From Metaphire vulgaris (Eukaryota; Annelida; Clitellata; Crassiclitellata; Megascolecidae), in NCBI GenBank assembly GCA_018105865.1, contig CM030834.1:5687257-5751256 (forward strand): a stretch of DNA of 64,000 nucleotides, in the 5' to 3' direction. Position 1 is the first letter of the stretch; each line of letters starts with the position of its first letter. Below the pieces are notes generated by a model. That model made no database searches. It had not been told where the DNA came from and saw nothing but the letters and a program-made list of their open reading frames with translations. The translations under genes were made by a program, and so were the position numbers. Below are positions 9,899 to 21,241 of this stretch, piece after piece.

Positions 9899-9916
9899 TT
9901 TCCGCTGATGACACCA
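9899..9916 (-). other. Candidate primer-binding site of the Gypsy element
   Basis: In minus orientation the sequence TGGTGTCATCAGCGG follows immediately after the ...GCCACA end of the presumed LTR, as expected for a tRNA-primed LTR element (site starting TGG). The tRNA identity is not assigned. Confidence 0.5.
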
Positions 9917-10141
9917 TGTGGCGTATCCTAACGCCTATAACTATGATCAACTCAGATGTATTATAACTTCATATATTATAACTTCATATATTAATGTTCG
10001 TATCCAGGACGCAACTGAGAGTGAGAGTGTTCGACTGTGTGAGAGCGACTGACGCTGAAACTAACTATTCTATAGAATTTATATTCTAAGACTATAGCGG
10101 CTACGCTATTGGTTGAGGCGTGGCTTGCAAGTGTCCAATCA
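9917..10141 (-). mobile_element. Presumed 5' LTR of the Gypsy element
   Basis: About 225 bp lying between the primer-binding site and a LINE tail. In minus orientation it would start TGATTGGACA and end GCCACA (TG...CA). No second LTR copy is in the window, so the outer boundary is inferred. An 18-bp-spaced direct repeat 'tataacttcatatat' lies at about 9961-9992. Confidence 0.45.
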
Positions 10142-10360
10142 GTTAGTTAGTTATAGGCCGATTTGTATAGCGCTATTGTCCTAGCGGGCTAGAGTAAAGA
10201 ATGCTTTACATTGCATTAAAGGAGTGTCCGAACAAGTGCGTTGTTAGTCTCTTAGTGAATGTTTCCAAGCTGGTGGCATTGGTGACACTGTCTAGTAACG
10301 CGTCAAAGGAACCTTTAGGTCTTTCAAGGTCCGATGAATAACGACCGGATGGCTGCACTC
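10142..10360 (-). pseudogene. CR1/L2-like LINE C-terminal fragment
   Basis: The tail GTTAGTTAGTTA at the low side precedes the 3'-end word for 'tttgtatagcgct'. Upstream (10220-10310, minus) the frame reads SFDALLDSVTNATSLETF then TKRLTTHLFG, the usual LINE C-terminal 'SLxxFKxxLKTHLF' block. Confidence 0.7.
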
Positions 10361-10731
10361 TCGTGACGTCTCGTCCCATTAAGAACAGGCAAATGCGTTA
10401 TTTGGGACATTACAGTCGCTGCAGACACTTTCGCTGCTCCCTACTGTCATCAGACAGCATCAACTGCGGTGCTGCAGCCGAACGAGCAGCTGGAAAATGG
10501 CCAAATACCTTCAACTGTCATACCGTCATACCGTTTCATCCATCTGGCTCTGGAAACGATGGGGCCAATCAACTAGGAAGGTCCCCGCTTCTTAAAGGAA
10601 ATTGGCAGTATCCTATTACGACAATCTGGAAATGACAGAAAGACATCCTTTCTCCTACAACGAATATCCGTGACACTGCAGAGATTCAACGCAGTCGCCT
10701 TCTGCGGAACTTTCAACACACAAGAAGCTTG
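10361..10731. other. Unassigned stretch
   Basis: It contains a 90-codon plus-strand open frame with no recognisable domain, and lies between a LINE fragment and a (TAA)n run. It may be further decayed LINE. Confidence 0.3.

Positions 10732-10819
<88 letters not shown>
10732..10819. repeat. (TAA)n microsatellite, about 29 units
   Basis: Uninterrupted ATA/TAA repeat. Like other trinucleotide runs in this window it may be a LINE 3' tail, but the neighbouring sequence is too diverged to prove that here. Confidence 0.95.
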
Positions 10820-10821
<2 letters not shown>

Positions 10822-11835
10822 CAGGCCTGCGATGGAAAAATTGTTTCAAAACTAAATGTTGATTCTTATGTAAATTTGGTAGCTGAAATCAGGAAAAATA
10901 AGTAAAAAATTCCATCACCCACCGGTTTCACCTAAGACCAATATTTGTTCTATTAAATGAAGAATTTCTTGCACCCGGCTTAATTGGCAAAGAAAGAAAT
11001 TTGTATATATTTATTAGGTCACATCGTACATTAAATGATGATTTTTTCTGCATATATTAGGTAACATAAGAGGACTGAGACAATTTTGAGTAATTCTCAC
11101 GGTTGATATTGCGCTTGCAGAGGGTGAAGGGTGCCGAGATTGCGCACACGATGTAATACGCCGAGGTTGCGCAATACGGTTGGTGACGCCATTTTGATGT
11201 TGCACAATTCCCTTGTGGGATGATGCAATCATTATACTAAGTAGTTATAAAAGAGGCTTGTAAGCGTGCTTCAGTTAGCGGAGTTTCAGAAGCGGTGTGA
11301 AGTACATCGTTAAGTGCGACTTTCGGTAAAAGCTTAGTAGAAATGGCTGCCAGAGGTTGTCGTGTTTCACCTGATAGCTTCTGTTATATTTGTGGCAGCT
11401 TCGTAGTGAAAAAAACAACAGCGAAATATTACTGAATTCGTGAAAAAAGTCTATTTTGCCTATTTTGGGGTTGAGTTATGTGACCAAGACAAGTCATGAG
11501 CACCACACAAAGTGTGTTCCATTTGTGTTGAAGAACTTCGTCAGTGATTTGCTCTTTTCTCTTTATACGCAAAGCTCCTGGTATCTGGTGGGAAACAATC
11601 TGCTCCTGCTTGAACATAATTATCTGTGTCCTCTGTATCAAGAACGGCAGCACTAGAGTAGCTCTTGGATCGCATAACAGTCCAGGGCTTTTTCAGCAGG
11701 AACGCACGGGAACGGCGTATCCGCACCTTTTTTGCCAGATTGTATATATAATTAGAGATATGTAATAATGCATTTGGGAACGTACAGGTACGGCGTTCCC
11801 ACACCTGTTTTTTTTGATGAGCAAAAAGGGTCATC
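10820..11835. other. Unassigned non-coding stretch
   Basis: No conserved coding segment is recognised. Two similar words 'gggaacg...ggcgt...cacacct' at about 11700-11730 and 11776-11808 suggest a decayed repeat. A small palindrome TGATGA-GCAAAAAGGG-TCATCA occupies 11815-11836. Confidence 0.3.
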
Positions 11836-12256
11836 AGGGACCGTCCATATAGTACGTACGCACTGAGGGGTTTGAGATTTAGGCGATTTTGCGTACGGAA
11901 GCGTAAGGGGAGGGGACCACGACTGAATTTGTACGTACGCACAAATTAAAAATGTATACATATAAATAGGTATATTCACACAAACATTTTATTTGAACAC
12001 AATAACTTTCTCACGGCCAAACAAAGGGTCCCAAGTTTTGTTCCCACGGTCACTTGCATATGATATTCAAAAACTTTAATTTATAGCAAACAAATGCCTT
12101 TTGACTATGGCCAAAAATTAATTTTCACTGTGCAGGGTTGGTTGGTTGCTAATTTGTACGTACGCATAGGGGTGGTGGTAAAAAATGTAGGGGCGTGCAA
12201 CAGGAGAGGGGGTTAAAATATGCCTTTTTTGCGTACGTACTATATGGATGGCCCCT
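11836..12256. mobile_element. Terminal-inverted-repeat element, 421 bp
   Basis: The left end AGGGACCGTCCATATAGTAC and the right end, in reverse complement, AGGGGCCATCCATATAGTAC continue into a shared GTACGCA word, giving about 27 bp of inverted repeat. A TACGTACGCA word recurs internally (11933, 12155). No clear target duplication. Flanking copies of the TGATGA/TCATCA palindrome lie at 11815-11836 and 12274-12295. Confidence 0.75.
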
Positions 12257-12654
12257 CACCACTTTTTGGCACTTGATGACTAAAAAAGGTCATCACCACT
12301 AAAAATAATGTATCAAAACTTTTTAGGGGCCAGTCACTGCTTTGCCCAGGGGCCCGGAATTTCTCTCGATGACGGCCCTGGAAATGAGTTCCCAAACCTT
12401 TTTTCCTAGAAAACGATAAAACTGTATATGTAAAACATTGCAGCATCAGCCTCTGCATGTAAACATGAGAATTCAGATGCGCACTATCTGGCACTTATAT
12501 GTATATGTTTTTGCATTTCACCAACACAATAAATGACTTCGACAGCAGCCTCTGTCACAGTAATCGCTCACTGTCTTCAATGCTATATGCTTGTCATAAG
12601 GATCGTTCACACAGATGATCCCATGTGCATGTTTGTGCCTTATAAATTCTCTGT
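12257..12654. other. Unassigned non-coding stretch
   Basis: Begins with a palindromic module (12274-12295). The remainder shows no coding or repeat structure that I recognise. Confidence 0.3.
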
Positions 12655-12910
12655 CAGTGGCGTAGCGTGACTTTTGGAGGCCCGGGGGACATCTTTGCCA
12701 TGGGGGCCCCAAAGTTTCAAAGTTTCGAGCTGACGAGCAAAAAAAAAAAGGTCGTCAGCACGTTCATAACTATGGTTAGTGTTGTTAGGATTAAGAATGT
12801 TAGGGTTAACCCTAACCTAACCCTAGCTTAGACCCCTCTTTGGGCCCCCCCCCGCTCGGAGCCCGGGGGCAGTCAACAAAGTGCCCCCGCCCCCCCACGT
12901 TACGCCACTG
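12655..12910. mobile_element. Small hAT-like element (CAGTGGCGTARCGT), 256 bp
   Basis: Ends CAGTGGCGTAGCGTGAC and, in reverse complement, CAGTGGCGTAACGTGGGGG, flanked by perfect 8-bp duplications TTCTCTGT (12647-12654 and 12911-12918). It contains the palindrome with GCTGACGA/TCGTCAGC arms (12729-12759) and a TTAGGGTTAACCCTAA telomere-like palindrome (about 12810). A second copy in opposite orientation is at 21256-21522. Confidence 0.95.
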
Positions 12911-12978
12911 TTCTCTGTAATCTCTAATCTCCTCAGGTCACTCTTTTCTCTGTCTTCAGTGTTTGGAGCAAGATGCCA

Positions 12979-13084
<106 letters not shown>

Positions 13085-13317
13085 GCCAACCTACCACATT
13101 ATGACACTTGATGAACAAAAGAAAAGGAAGTCTCATTGCTGCTAAAATAACAACCTTCTAAACTTTTTAGGGTATCCGTCACTGGTCTTAGTGAGGGAAG
13201 GGGGGTCAAAAGATTTTAACATAATTATAGGGGGTCAATGAAAGTTGATAGTTGCTGACAAGAAGGGAGGGGGTCAAAAATTGTTGACATAATTAATGGA
13301 CAGCCCCTATGTCCCCT

Positions 13318-13620
13318 ATGTCCTACAGCCCCTTCTGCACAGACAATCGCTGACGGAAAGATGTCAATTACGGTCGAGCAGCCGTGTTCTTCTGGCGGTT
13401 CCACCTCCTGCGAAGACGCCAAAGTTTGGCGAGCGTTCGGTTGTAAGGGGAAATCCGCGGCTGTGGAATGCTCTACCGGACATTGTAACCTCGTCGAACT
13501 CCTACGATCAATTCGCGAAGAACTTGAAGACACATCTATTTGCGACTTCTTATGAATGTTAAATATGTACAGCGCCTTTGACTTTGGTAGACGCCATGCG
13601 TACGGCGCTATATAAATTGT

Positions 13621-13654
<34 letters not shown>

Positions 13655-13655
13655 T
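13318..13655 (+). pseudogene. CR1/L2-like LINE C-terminus and 3' UTR
   Basis: The frame to about 13561 reads LTERCQLRSSSRVLLAVPPP, FGERSVVRGNPRLWNALPD and FAKNLKTHLFATSYEC, the usual LINE C-terminal end. The 3' UTR ends with 'acggcgctatataaattgt' and a (ATA)n tail at 13622-13654. The copy is 5'-truncated at about 13318. Closely related in design to 44737-46189. Confidence 0.85.
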
Positions 13656-13696
13656 GTGTATATATAAGGTAATTTGGTTTGTTATATACTATATAG

Positions 13697-14398
13697 CAGT
13701 GGTTCCCAAACGGTGATACGCGTACTCCCAGGGGTACAAAATGGACTTCCTAGGGGGTACGTGTTGGAAAGTCAGTGGAATTCTTGTTGCACTAATGTTT
13801 GATAGTAACAAATTTCACAATATTTGCAAAAGTTCTAAAAAAATTGTGATTGGATTTGATTTTCTCAAACTGCAGTGACAGATGTAGACCTTTTGGACTC
13901 CTCTAACCCGTCACCCCTCGCTATAAGTTTAAAGTTTAACCTGTCCTATCACCTTGTGGTATTGGACTCTTCCTTGGTCAGCGCGGCAAATTCAAAAATC
14001 GCCCTGTGTGGATCAAAAAAGCATCCAAGATTCTCGAAACTGGCTGATGAGATGCAACCTCATCCGTCTCATTGATTCATTTTATTATTTTCATTTGACC
14101 GATAGGTTATGAAAGTTTAACTTTGAATGCTACAAGTACGATATTTTTATCCTAATAAGCTTTAATAAAACCTAGTAGGTCTAGTAACTAGTTAATGATT
14201 ATGGCTAATGCAGTCCGATTACATGTAGGTTTGAAGACATTATTAAATTTCATGATTGAGTAACCATGTTTATGCTTTTAAAAATCGAAAGTGTGCTTCC
14301 TTAAATTTACAGTAGGCCTACTTTGAAAATTAGGGGTACACTGATTTTCGAAAAATGTCTGAAGGGGTACGCCGACCGAAAAAGTTTGGGAACCACTG
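13697..14398 (+). mobile_element. hAT element, internally deleted, 702 bp
   Basis: Ends CAGTGGTTCCCAAAC and GTTTGGGAACCACTG-type right end, flanked by perfect 8-bp duplications CTATATAG. A 66-codon frame (13875-14075) ends in HPRFSKLADEMQPHPSH, which resembles the C-terminal tail of hAT transposases of the SCAND3/ZBED5 type (compare ARQAQPSH at about 26970). It is therefore a deletion derivative. A second copy, about 99 percent identical, is at 21242-22218, so amplification is recent. Confidence 0.93.
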
Positions 14399-14406
14399 CT
14401 ATATAG

Positions 14407-14541
14407 CATGCGAGAAAGATATAAAGAAAAGAATTGGACTAGCAGTCACGGCAATTGGGAAATTAAATAAAATTTGAACGTCAACAGTGTTAGCCATAGA
14501 CACAAAAACTATGGTATACAAGACAATGATATTGCCGATCT
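14407..14541 (+). pseudogene. RTE-like LINE fragment, first part
   Basis: Matches 4250-4390 (agaaagatataaagaaaag, ggactagcagtcacggcaat, catagacacaaaaactatgg). It stops at 'gccgatctta' where a CR1/L2-like LINE has inserted and continues at 18893 with 'atgtatggatctgaatgctgg'. Confidence 0.85.
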
Positions 14542-14918
14542 TAATCAATCAATCAATCAATCAATAAACTTCTATGGCGCCACTATCATAATGCCCAGGG
14601 CATCAGCCGATGGCGCACCAAATCCAAATAGAATTAGAGCCAGGTCAATCCGGAAGATCAGTCATAACAGCGGGGGAGCAATCTAAGGGGGATAAGCCAA
14701 GTCAAACAGGTAAGTTTTAAGACCAGATCTAAAAGATGATAAATTTTTAGTTTTACGAAGTGATATTGGTATTGAATTCCAAAGCTTAGGGCCACACACT
14801 GAGAAACAACTAGTGCCAATGACAGTGTGAGAATAAGGAACAACAAATGAAAGTCCTGCCGAATACCTAGTGGATTGAGTAGTAGGTCAAGGGATTAGTA
14901 GCATCTTAAGGTAATAGG

Positions 14919-15614
14919 TATCTTTTTATTGTTTCTTTTTTTCTCCTTAGCCTTCTCAGTTTTACTTTCACATCTGCTATTATTTTATAGATTTTATTAA
15001 ATGGAAGAGAAATAGAACAAGTAACTTATTTCAAATATTTGGGAAGCATTATTACAAGTGATGGAAGAAGTGATAAAGACATAATAACAAGAATAGGTAT
15101 GGCAAAATCTGCCTTCATGGAAATGAAACAAATATTAACGAACAAGAAAATATTAAAAGAAACAAGGCTCAGAGTGCTTAGATGCTATGTATGGTCAGTT
15201 TTGTTATATGGATCTGAGACGTGGAACATATCAAAAAAGATTAAAAAGAAACTGGAAGCGGCAGAAATGTGGTTTTATAGGAGGATGCTAAAGGTCCCAT
15301 GGACAGACAAGAGAACTAACGAAGAAGTACTACAGATGATGGAAGAGAGACGAACACTGATGACTACCATCAAGTTAAGACAGATGAAATTTTTCGGGCA
15401 CGTGATGAGAAAAGAAGGATTAGAAAACTTGGCAGTGACAGGCATGGTGGAGGGTAAAAGATCAAGAGGAAAACAAAGATCAAAATATACAGACAGAATG
15501 AGAGAGGAAATGGGGATAGGAAATAACATCGAACTCCTGAGGAACACTAGAGATCGAGAAAAGTGGAAGTCCATGGCCGCCGACGCAGCAATGCATGGCA
15601 CCTGAAAGAAGAAG
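14919..15614 (+). mobile_element. RTE-like LINE C-terminal copy with perfect 11-bp duplication
   Basis: Flanked by AAGGTAATAGG at 14908-14918 and 15615-15625. The frame is open to the stop at 15605: TYFKYLGSIITSDGRSD, LRCYVWSVLLYGSETWN, MKFFGHVMRKEG and REKWKSMAADAAMHGT. A GAAGAAGAA tail follows. It is 5'-truncated but carries no disabling mutation in the coding part, so the insertion is fairly young. It is a different subfamily from the copy it indirectly interrupts. Confidence 0.9.
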
Positions 15615-16044
15615 AAGGTAATAGGGTTCATTATATAATATGGTTTTAAATACCAAAAGACAAATTTTATAATTAATTCGGTATTTGATAGGAAGCCAAT
15701 GTAGCGACTGTCTAGCTGGAGTTATATGTTCAAATCTTGGAGTTTTGGATATTACTTTAACTAAAGAATTTTGTACTCTCTGGAGTTTCTGCATATTTGA
15801 ATTTGTGATGCCAAAAAGCAAGGAATTGCAATAATCGAGGCGACTAGATACCAATGCATTGGCTAACTGAATAAGAACAGGCTTAGGGAGGAGATGTCTG
15901 ATGCGATAGATGTCCCGAATATGATAATGAGAAATTTTGCAGACTGAATTTATGTGACTAGTAAAAGAGAGAGAAGAGTCAAATATCACACCAAGGTTGC
16001 GAGCAGAAGTACTTCTAGGGACAACAGTGGAATCACCCAATACT

Positions 16045-17679
16045 CAGAGGCGGTTCTAGGCCTAGGCCGGGTAGGCCATGGCCTACCCAAAACTTTGTCT
16101 GGCCTACCCAAAAATTACGTGGCCTACACTGTGGCTGGCCTACCCGAAAAAATACATGGCCTACCTACAGTATAGCTGGCCTTCCCCCAAAATGCGTTGT
16201 GTGGCTGGGACCGCTGGGTAATTAGTGCGTATGGCCTACGCTACGAGGCTGTCGAGTGTAGTGTAAGGCCATTTGAATCCCCAGCCACTCATGCATCAGA
16301 TACCTTCTTTTCCATTCGATTTCCAGTTGTCAAGAAGCTTTATCTAATTGATCAACCACCACCGATTGATCAATGGTCGTTCAACGGTCTCCGCACACAT
16401 TTTCTTTCTACCCTCCTCATAATTTGTTAGATGTACTGTCATTGGTAGTGCTTACCCTCCTATTCCCCCCGTATCCCCACAGAATTACCAGACTTCCAGG
16501 TGAGTGTTGCATAGTTTAGGGGCTACTTTTAGGCGTTTTCGCCATGGGAGTAGTTCCTCTTGTTGTCCATAATTAAGTTCCCTCTAATGAATGGCCTTAT
16601 CTGACGGTTGATGACATGGATGACATGACTGTTTTGATAAGCAATTCTCAACGTCGTCGGACATCTGGTGTAATCTAATGTATGTTCTGGTTAACAGAAC
16701 AGAGGTGGAGAAGCCGCAGTAACTATCGTGTAAGACGGTGACGCTGAGCTAAGTTCAGTCCGTTTAAGATTGCAGCTCATATAAGAGACAGTCTAGGCCT
16801 ATCATACAAATTACTATAGCACTCTATAATATTATTATAATTAGAGATGGACAAATTTCTGGTTAAACGCGCTCGAGTTAGTGGCAACGAAGAAGTAGAA
16901 GACATGGTGACTGACGATTCAACTGGACCTACCTACTGGACCTGTCGAATCTCAAGACGTTCAACTTCAACATCACTCAAAGGATGTAGGCCTATCAATT
17001 TCACAAGTAGCACCAGTTGACTCAGGTGGTCTGCGTAAGTTGTCATACTACTGTGGCTGATATCAGCAAGGATTATAAAGATCAACCTGTGCAACCTAAA
17101 CTGCAGGTCTTTCCAAAATCAAAATCTGGTCAGCGTTTCACGAGCATTTAACTCTTCGTTGCATGACAGGTAGGCCCCATATCATTTCTTGGAATATTCA
17201 GTTGCAAGCAATGCCATAGTTTTTTTTGTGCCGTAATTTATGTCCACGAGCAGGATACCAGGAATGATGAATCTGCTTTAACGGAGACTGGGTTGCGTGG
17301 TTGGGAAAATATTGACAGCAAACTATCGAAACATTTCGCAAGCGCGCATGCATTCTGATGCTCTTGCACAGTGGAAAACACAAAAGTACACTGATGCAAC
17401 TGGCAGCATGGCAAATGTTTTGTCGGAGTCTCAACCTAACATGCTCTTTGTCAAGTTGACCTTCTCCTGACCTTGAACCCTTGAACATTGCAATGCACAT
17501 AATTTGCAAGCACTCATTTTTGCATATTTATATGCACTTGATAATATTCCACTTATATTAGGTCAAAGCTAACAAATTACAACTTGGTGATTTTACAGGT
17601 TCCTTCCAAACTTCAAACAAACTTCAAATCCATTTTCTCAAAATTTTACTTTTTGGTTAGATCACTCTGGTCTCGGCTC

Positions 17680-17731
<52 letters not shown>

Positions 17732-17932
17732 TACAGTATATATATATATATATATATAAAATTCACCACACATCCCTATTATGCTGCGCTATTGTATTTT
17801 ATAACCACAGAATTACGGGCGGGATTAACCTTATGAACTTTGATACCACGACACGGTCCAAGCTTGGCCTACCCAAAATTTTCATGGCCTTTGACTGGCC
17901 TACCCAAATTAAAATTCCTAGAACCGCCCCTG
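16045..17932 (+). mobile_element. hAT element with TTF-type transposase relic
   Basis: Ends CAGAGGCGGTTCTAGG and, in reverse complement, CAGGGGCGGTTCTAGG. Flanks CCAATACT / CTAATACT (7 of 8). The word TGGCCTACCCAAAA is repeated near both ends. The interior (about 16849-17430, plus) encodes a decayed transposase N-terminus: MDKFLVKRARVSGNEEV, then DQPVQPKLQVFPKSKSGQRF and TETGLRGWENIDSKLSKHF, typical of the TTF/ZMYM-like hAT N-terminal region. A (AT)n run is at 17683-17758. Confidence 0.88.
17683..17758. repeat. (AT)n microsatellite
   Basis: Long AT run with a short ACACAC interruption, inside the hAT. Confidence 0.95.
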
Positions 17933-18892
17933 CTAATACTACGGATTTCAGAGATTCAAATTTAGTCAACTGAGCTGGAGTACCTAATAGCAAGAACTCA
18001 GTTTTTGATGAATTCAAAAGAAGCTTATTTGAATCCATCCATGACTGAATATTAATAAAGACAGTGGATAGAGTCTTAAGGGATGAGTTAGAAGAAGATT
18101 GATCAAAAGAGATGAGAATTTGAGTATCATCAGCATAAAGATGATACGCTACTTGATGTTCATCAAGAAGTGAACCCAAGGGGGTTGTATAGAGAGTAAA
18201 TAACAGCGGTCCAAGAACCGAGCCTTGAGGAACACCACAAGACAGATCAGTGGGAGTTGAGAGATTCTCATTTATTATCACTGATTGAGTGCGGGGATGT
18301 AAATATGAAGAAAACCAATGTAAAGCAATGTCAGAGATTCCAAACCAATGTTCAAGACGATGAAGAAGAATAGAATGATCAACAGTATCAAAGGCGGCAG
18401 ATAGGTCAAGAAGTAAAAGAGCAGTAACTTTTCCAGCATCAATAGCCCGAACAATATAATCATGGACTGCCAACAGAGCCGTTTCAGTAGAGTGATATTT
18501 TCGGTAAGCAGACTGGAAAGGGAGGTAATGTGGACTAGAACACAAATGAGCATGCATTTGCTTAGCAACAATCCTTTCAAGAATTTTCGATAAAAAATTA
18601 AGATTAGATATAGGCCTATAGTTAGACAAGTCATCAGGAGAGAGAGATGGCTTTTTAAGTAGTGGGTGAACAACTGCATGAGCGAATGCAGAGGGGAAAC
18701 ACCCTTCAAGCAATGAGAGATTTATCAAGTTTGTTATTATTGGACCTAAAACATCAAAACAATCTCTGAGGATTTGAGTTGGTAGGACATCAAGGGTACA
18801 TTGACTAATTGGTGATGTAAAGATTATCTGGCGAACTTCATTAAGGGTGGTAGGTTTAAAGGAATTAAGAGGAGTTGGTGGGGATATGTATT

Positions 18893-19340
18893 AATGTATG
18901 GATCTGAATGCTGGAAGACGAAGAATGCTGGAAGATGAGGAAAGAAGATGAAAGAAAGTACCTTCGAAATGGCATGTTTAAGAAGAATGCTAGGAATTAC
19001 AAGAAGAGATAAGATCAGGAATGAAGAAATCAGAGAAAGAATGAATATGAAAGACACGGCAATAGACAAAATCCGAAGAAGACTACAGTGGTTTGGACAT
19101 GTGACAAGAATGGGAGAAGAAAAACTGCCTCTGAGAGCTCTGCACTGTCATATTGAGGGAAACAGAAGTAGAGGAAGACAAGCTAAGGGATGGATAGATA
19201 ATATAAAAGAAGACGTGGGAAAACAAAATCTGAACTTAGAAGAAGCACCCCCATATGGCGCGAGACAGGAAGACCTGGAGTCATCTTGTATCAAACTCAT
19301 CGTCATCATAGATGATGGAAGAAACATAAGAAGAAGATAG
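18893..19340 (+). pseudogene. RTE-like LINE fragment, second part
   Basis: Continuation of 14407-14541. The frame gives KESTFEMACLRRMLGITRRD, KIRRRLQWFGHVTRMGEEK, LPLRALHCHIEGNRSRG and GWIDNIKEDVGKQ, the C-terminal end of the family. A 20-30 bp stretch near 18905-18945 is locally duplicated ('gaatgctggaagac...gaatgctggaagatgagg'). Confidence 0.85.
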
Positions 19341-19676
19341 CATGGTTTTAAATACTAAGATCGTGCTCTGACGATGAATGACGTCAAAGATCTTTTGTAT
19401 TAAATTGGATTGCAATCTCTCATAGTAGACCTATTCGTTCCGTGTATTAATATTACTTCGACCATACTAAGACATATTTTAGAATAATTAATGTATTATA
19501 ATTAATGATATTATGCCCATATCGACAATTGCAGTGGATGTGTCAGTTAGTAATACTTACTGACTGTGTCTTGTGCTTTAAACTTGCAACAGTGTACTTT
19601 TATTTGCAAAAACTAGCAGAATAACATGGCTGTTTGTTTAAAATGAAACCATAGAATAAGTATTTAGCATAATTGT
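19341..19676. other. Unassigned AT-rich stretch, PRELID3 3' flank
   Basis: Non-coding and without recognised repeats. Confidence 0.3.
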
Positions 19677-19925
19677 TATAATAATAATAATGTGATTTTA
19701 AGTGGTTTAGGAGGCTAAGTAAGCCTGTGTGAAAACCACTGAAGCAACTCTCCGCATTCAGTAACCTAGTTTTCCAAGATAGCCTTTGAATCAGTTTACT
19801 GTTTCAACTGTCACTCCCATCTCGTCCGAACTGTTCCATTTGTCCACAACCCTTGCATTAAAGAAATATTTCTTTCTTGGACGGTGCAACTCCGCAGGTC
19901 CAGACTTTGCTAGATGCACACTAAG
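19677..19925 (-). pseudogene. Old CR1-like LINE C-terminal relic
   Basis: In minus orientation about 19740-19925 gives the blocks ELHRPRKKYFF, FFNARVVDKWNS and TVETVNxFKGYLGKLGY, matching the common 'FFSQRVVDKWNxLP...VNSFKNRLD' end. A (TTA)n-like run at 19677-19692 is on the 3' side, consistent with a tail. Confidence 0.6.
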
Positions 19926-20095
19926 ATTTAATTAAATATAAAATAGTCGATAAAGAGCAAAACATCAAAGACCACTGGGAGCAGAACCAATCCAGGAACT
20001 AAATTCCACAATGCCACAGTAAAAAATCATATCCAGGCACTCGGAAAACAACAAAACCAGAACGGCACCAAAAACAGCAGAGACAAGAATTACTA

Positions 20096-20100
20096 TCTCT

Positions 20101-20149
<49 letters not shown>
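20096..20149. repeat. (CT)n microsatellite
   Basis: CT dinucleotide run of about 50 bp; it produces a spurious Arg-Glu frame on the minus strand. Confidence 0.95.
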
Positions 20150-20150
<1 letters not shown>

Positions 20151-20269
20151 GCACTTACTGATGCTTAAATTTTATTAGTAGATTTTATTACTAGGTGATT
20201 ACAATTGTGTTGGAATCCACTAAGTGTCTGTTTTCATACCAAGTAGTAAAGGTAGTTCTGTATTCAAAC

Positions 20270-20420
20270 AAAAATAGGGTCTGGTACTCTGCGTACTAGT
20301 CACACCCACAGCCTATCCATGCCTAAGCAATGAAAGACTTGGTTGGCTGCTGGCACCACAAGTTGAACCCAGGATGGTAATCTTCAGAAGTAAGAGCAGC
20401 ATTCAATGTTACTTAATTTC
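20270..20420 (-). other. Possible old tRNA-derived SINE
   Basis: In minus orientation a B-box-like GGGTTCAACTTG follows a CTGAAGATTACCAT word resembling the candidate at 60240-60460. The A box is poor and no duplication is seen. Confidence 0.3.
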
Positions 20421-20795
20421 AGTACTTTGGTTTAAACCGGCCGCATAACGCTGAATCCACCGAGTGTACATTTTAATTTTCACATGTAATGAAAGCATCC
20501 TGATAGTACAGAATGATACCATACTCTTTTAACTTATTTAAGCTAAATCAAATTACAAATTGCTACATCTCCCTTATATAAAGCAATGAATAATTCTTGT
20601 TCAATGACCATAAATATACAATTTCAGACAAAATGCAAAGTTTGATTCTATCCACTCTTAAGCTCAGAAGTTGACTTCTTCAGTAAATAATAATAAAGTT
20701 CATCCGAGTGAAACCAGCTGATTCACAGTCATAAATTTATGCAATTTTGAAGAAGGCATTTCTGGAATTCTGATGATGCTATGAAGAACTTGATG

Positions 20796-20918
20796 TCATA
20801 ATGATGTAGAGGCTGCTGTAAGATTTTCCAATCCATCCATTTCTTCTCGAGTGGTTCGACTTAAGTCATGTTTTTCTTCTTTTATTCGTGATATCACCCA
20901 TTCAATTGCTTGCCTACC
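20796..20918 (-). CDS. PRELID3: PRELI/slowmo-family protein, last coding exon
   Basis: PRELI/slowmo proteins shuttle phospholipids across the mitochondrial intermembrane space with TRIAP1-type partners (family knowledge). The exon starts after ...TTATAG at 20918 and runs 41 codons to TGA (20796-20798): GRQAIEWVISRIKEEKHDLS, then RTTREEMDGLENL, ending TAASTSL. The (R/G)xAxEWVIxxixxE helix is the conserved C-terminal element of the PRELI/MSF1 domain. It joins in phase 0 with the exon ending at 43253. Regions to the left would be 3' UTR. No lesion is seen. The assignment rests on the three-exon match together; this exon alone would be uncertain. Confidence 0.85.
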   Translation of the reverse strand, partial: GRQAIEWVISRIKEEKHDLSRTTREEMDGLENLTAASTSL

Positions 20919-21241
20919 CTATAATCACAAATTCCAACTGTACTGATACTGAATAAAATATAATAAAATTTCAACAAAATAAGTTTCAAGTGTGATATCC
21001 ATTCTGTATGTCATATATAGCAAATAACTGAATGTACCAGTTTTGATATTATATTGCAGTATTGCAGCTAAGATATTGCAGTATTGCAGCCAATATTGCA
21101 GCTAAGTTAAAAGGTTATTCAAATCCCAACAAAGGCATGTAAAGTGTCTTCCTATCTGCTGATAAATCTTCACAAGAATTGTTAACATGCCAATATTAAA
21201 TATACAAATTATAAGCAAGAATCTCTTATAATTCTTTAACC

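Larger units (their letters stand above)
14542..18892 (-). mobile_element. CR1/L2-like LINE inserted into an RTE-like LINE, itself invaded twice
   Basis: The 3' tail is (AATC)n at 14544-14566 and the 3' UTR has 'aaacttctatggcgcc'. The C-terminal frame at 15630-16040 gives SARNLGVIFDSSLSF, LDYCNSLLFGITNSNMQK and LHWLPIKYRINYKI. After an hAT insertion, 17941-18728 gives NYRPISNLNFLSKILERIV, KYHSTETALLAVHDYI, LLDLSAAFDTVDHSILLHR, SCGVPQGSVLGPLLF and the catalytic YADDTQI. A TTAAT word lies at both boundaries (likely target duplication). The RT half is still largely open. Confidence 0.88.

Noticed and set aside
10655..10849. 64-codon poly-leucine frame on the minus strand
   Set aside because: It is only the (TAA)n microsatellite read in reverse.
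17584..17973. 129-codon frame with IYIYIY repeats
   Set aside because: Produced by an (AT)n run inside an hAT element.
19965..20150. Arg-Glu repeat frame on the minus strand
   Set aside because: It is the (CT)n microsatellite read in reverse.
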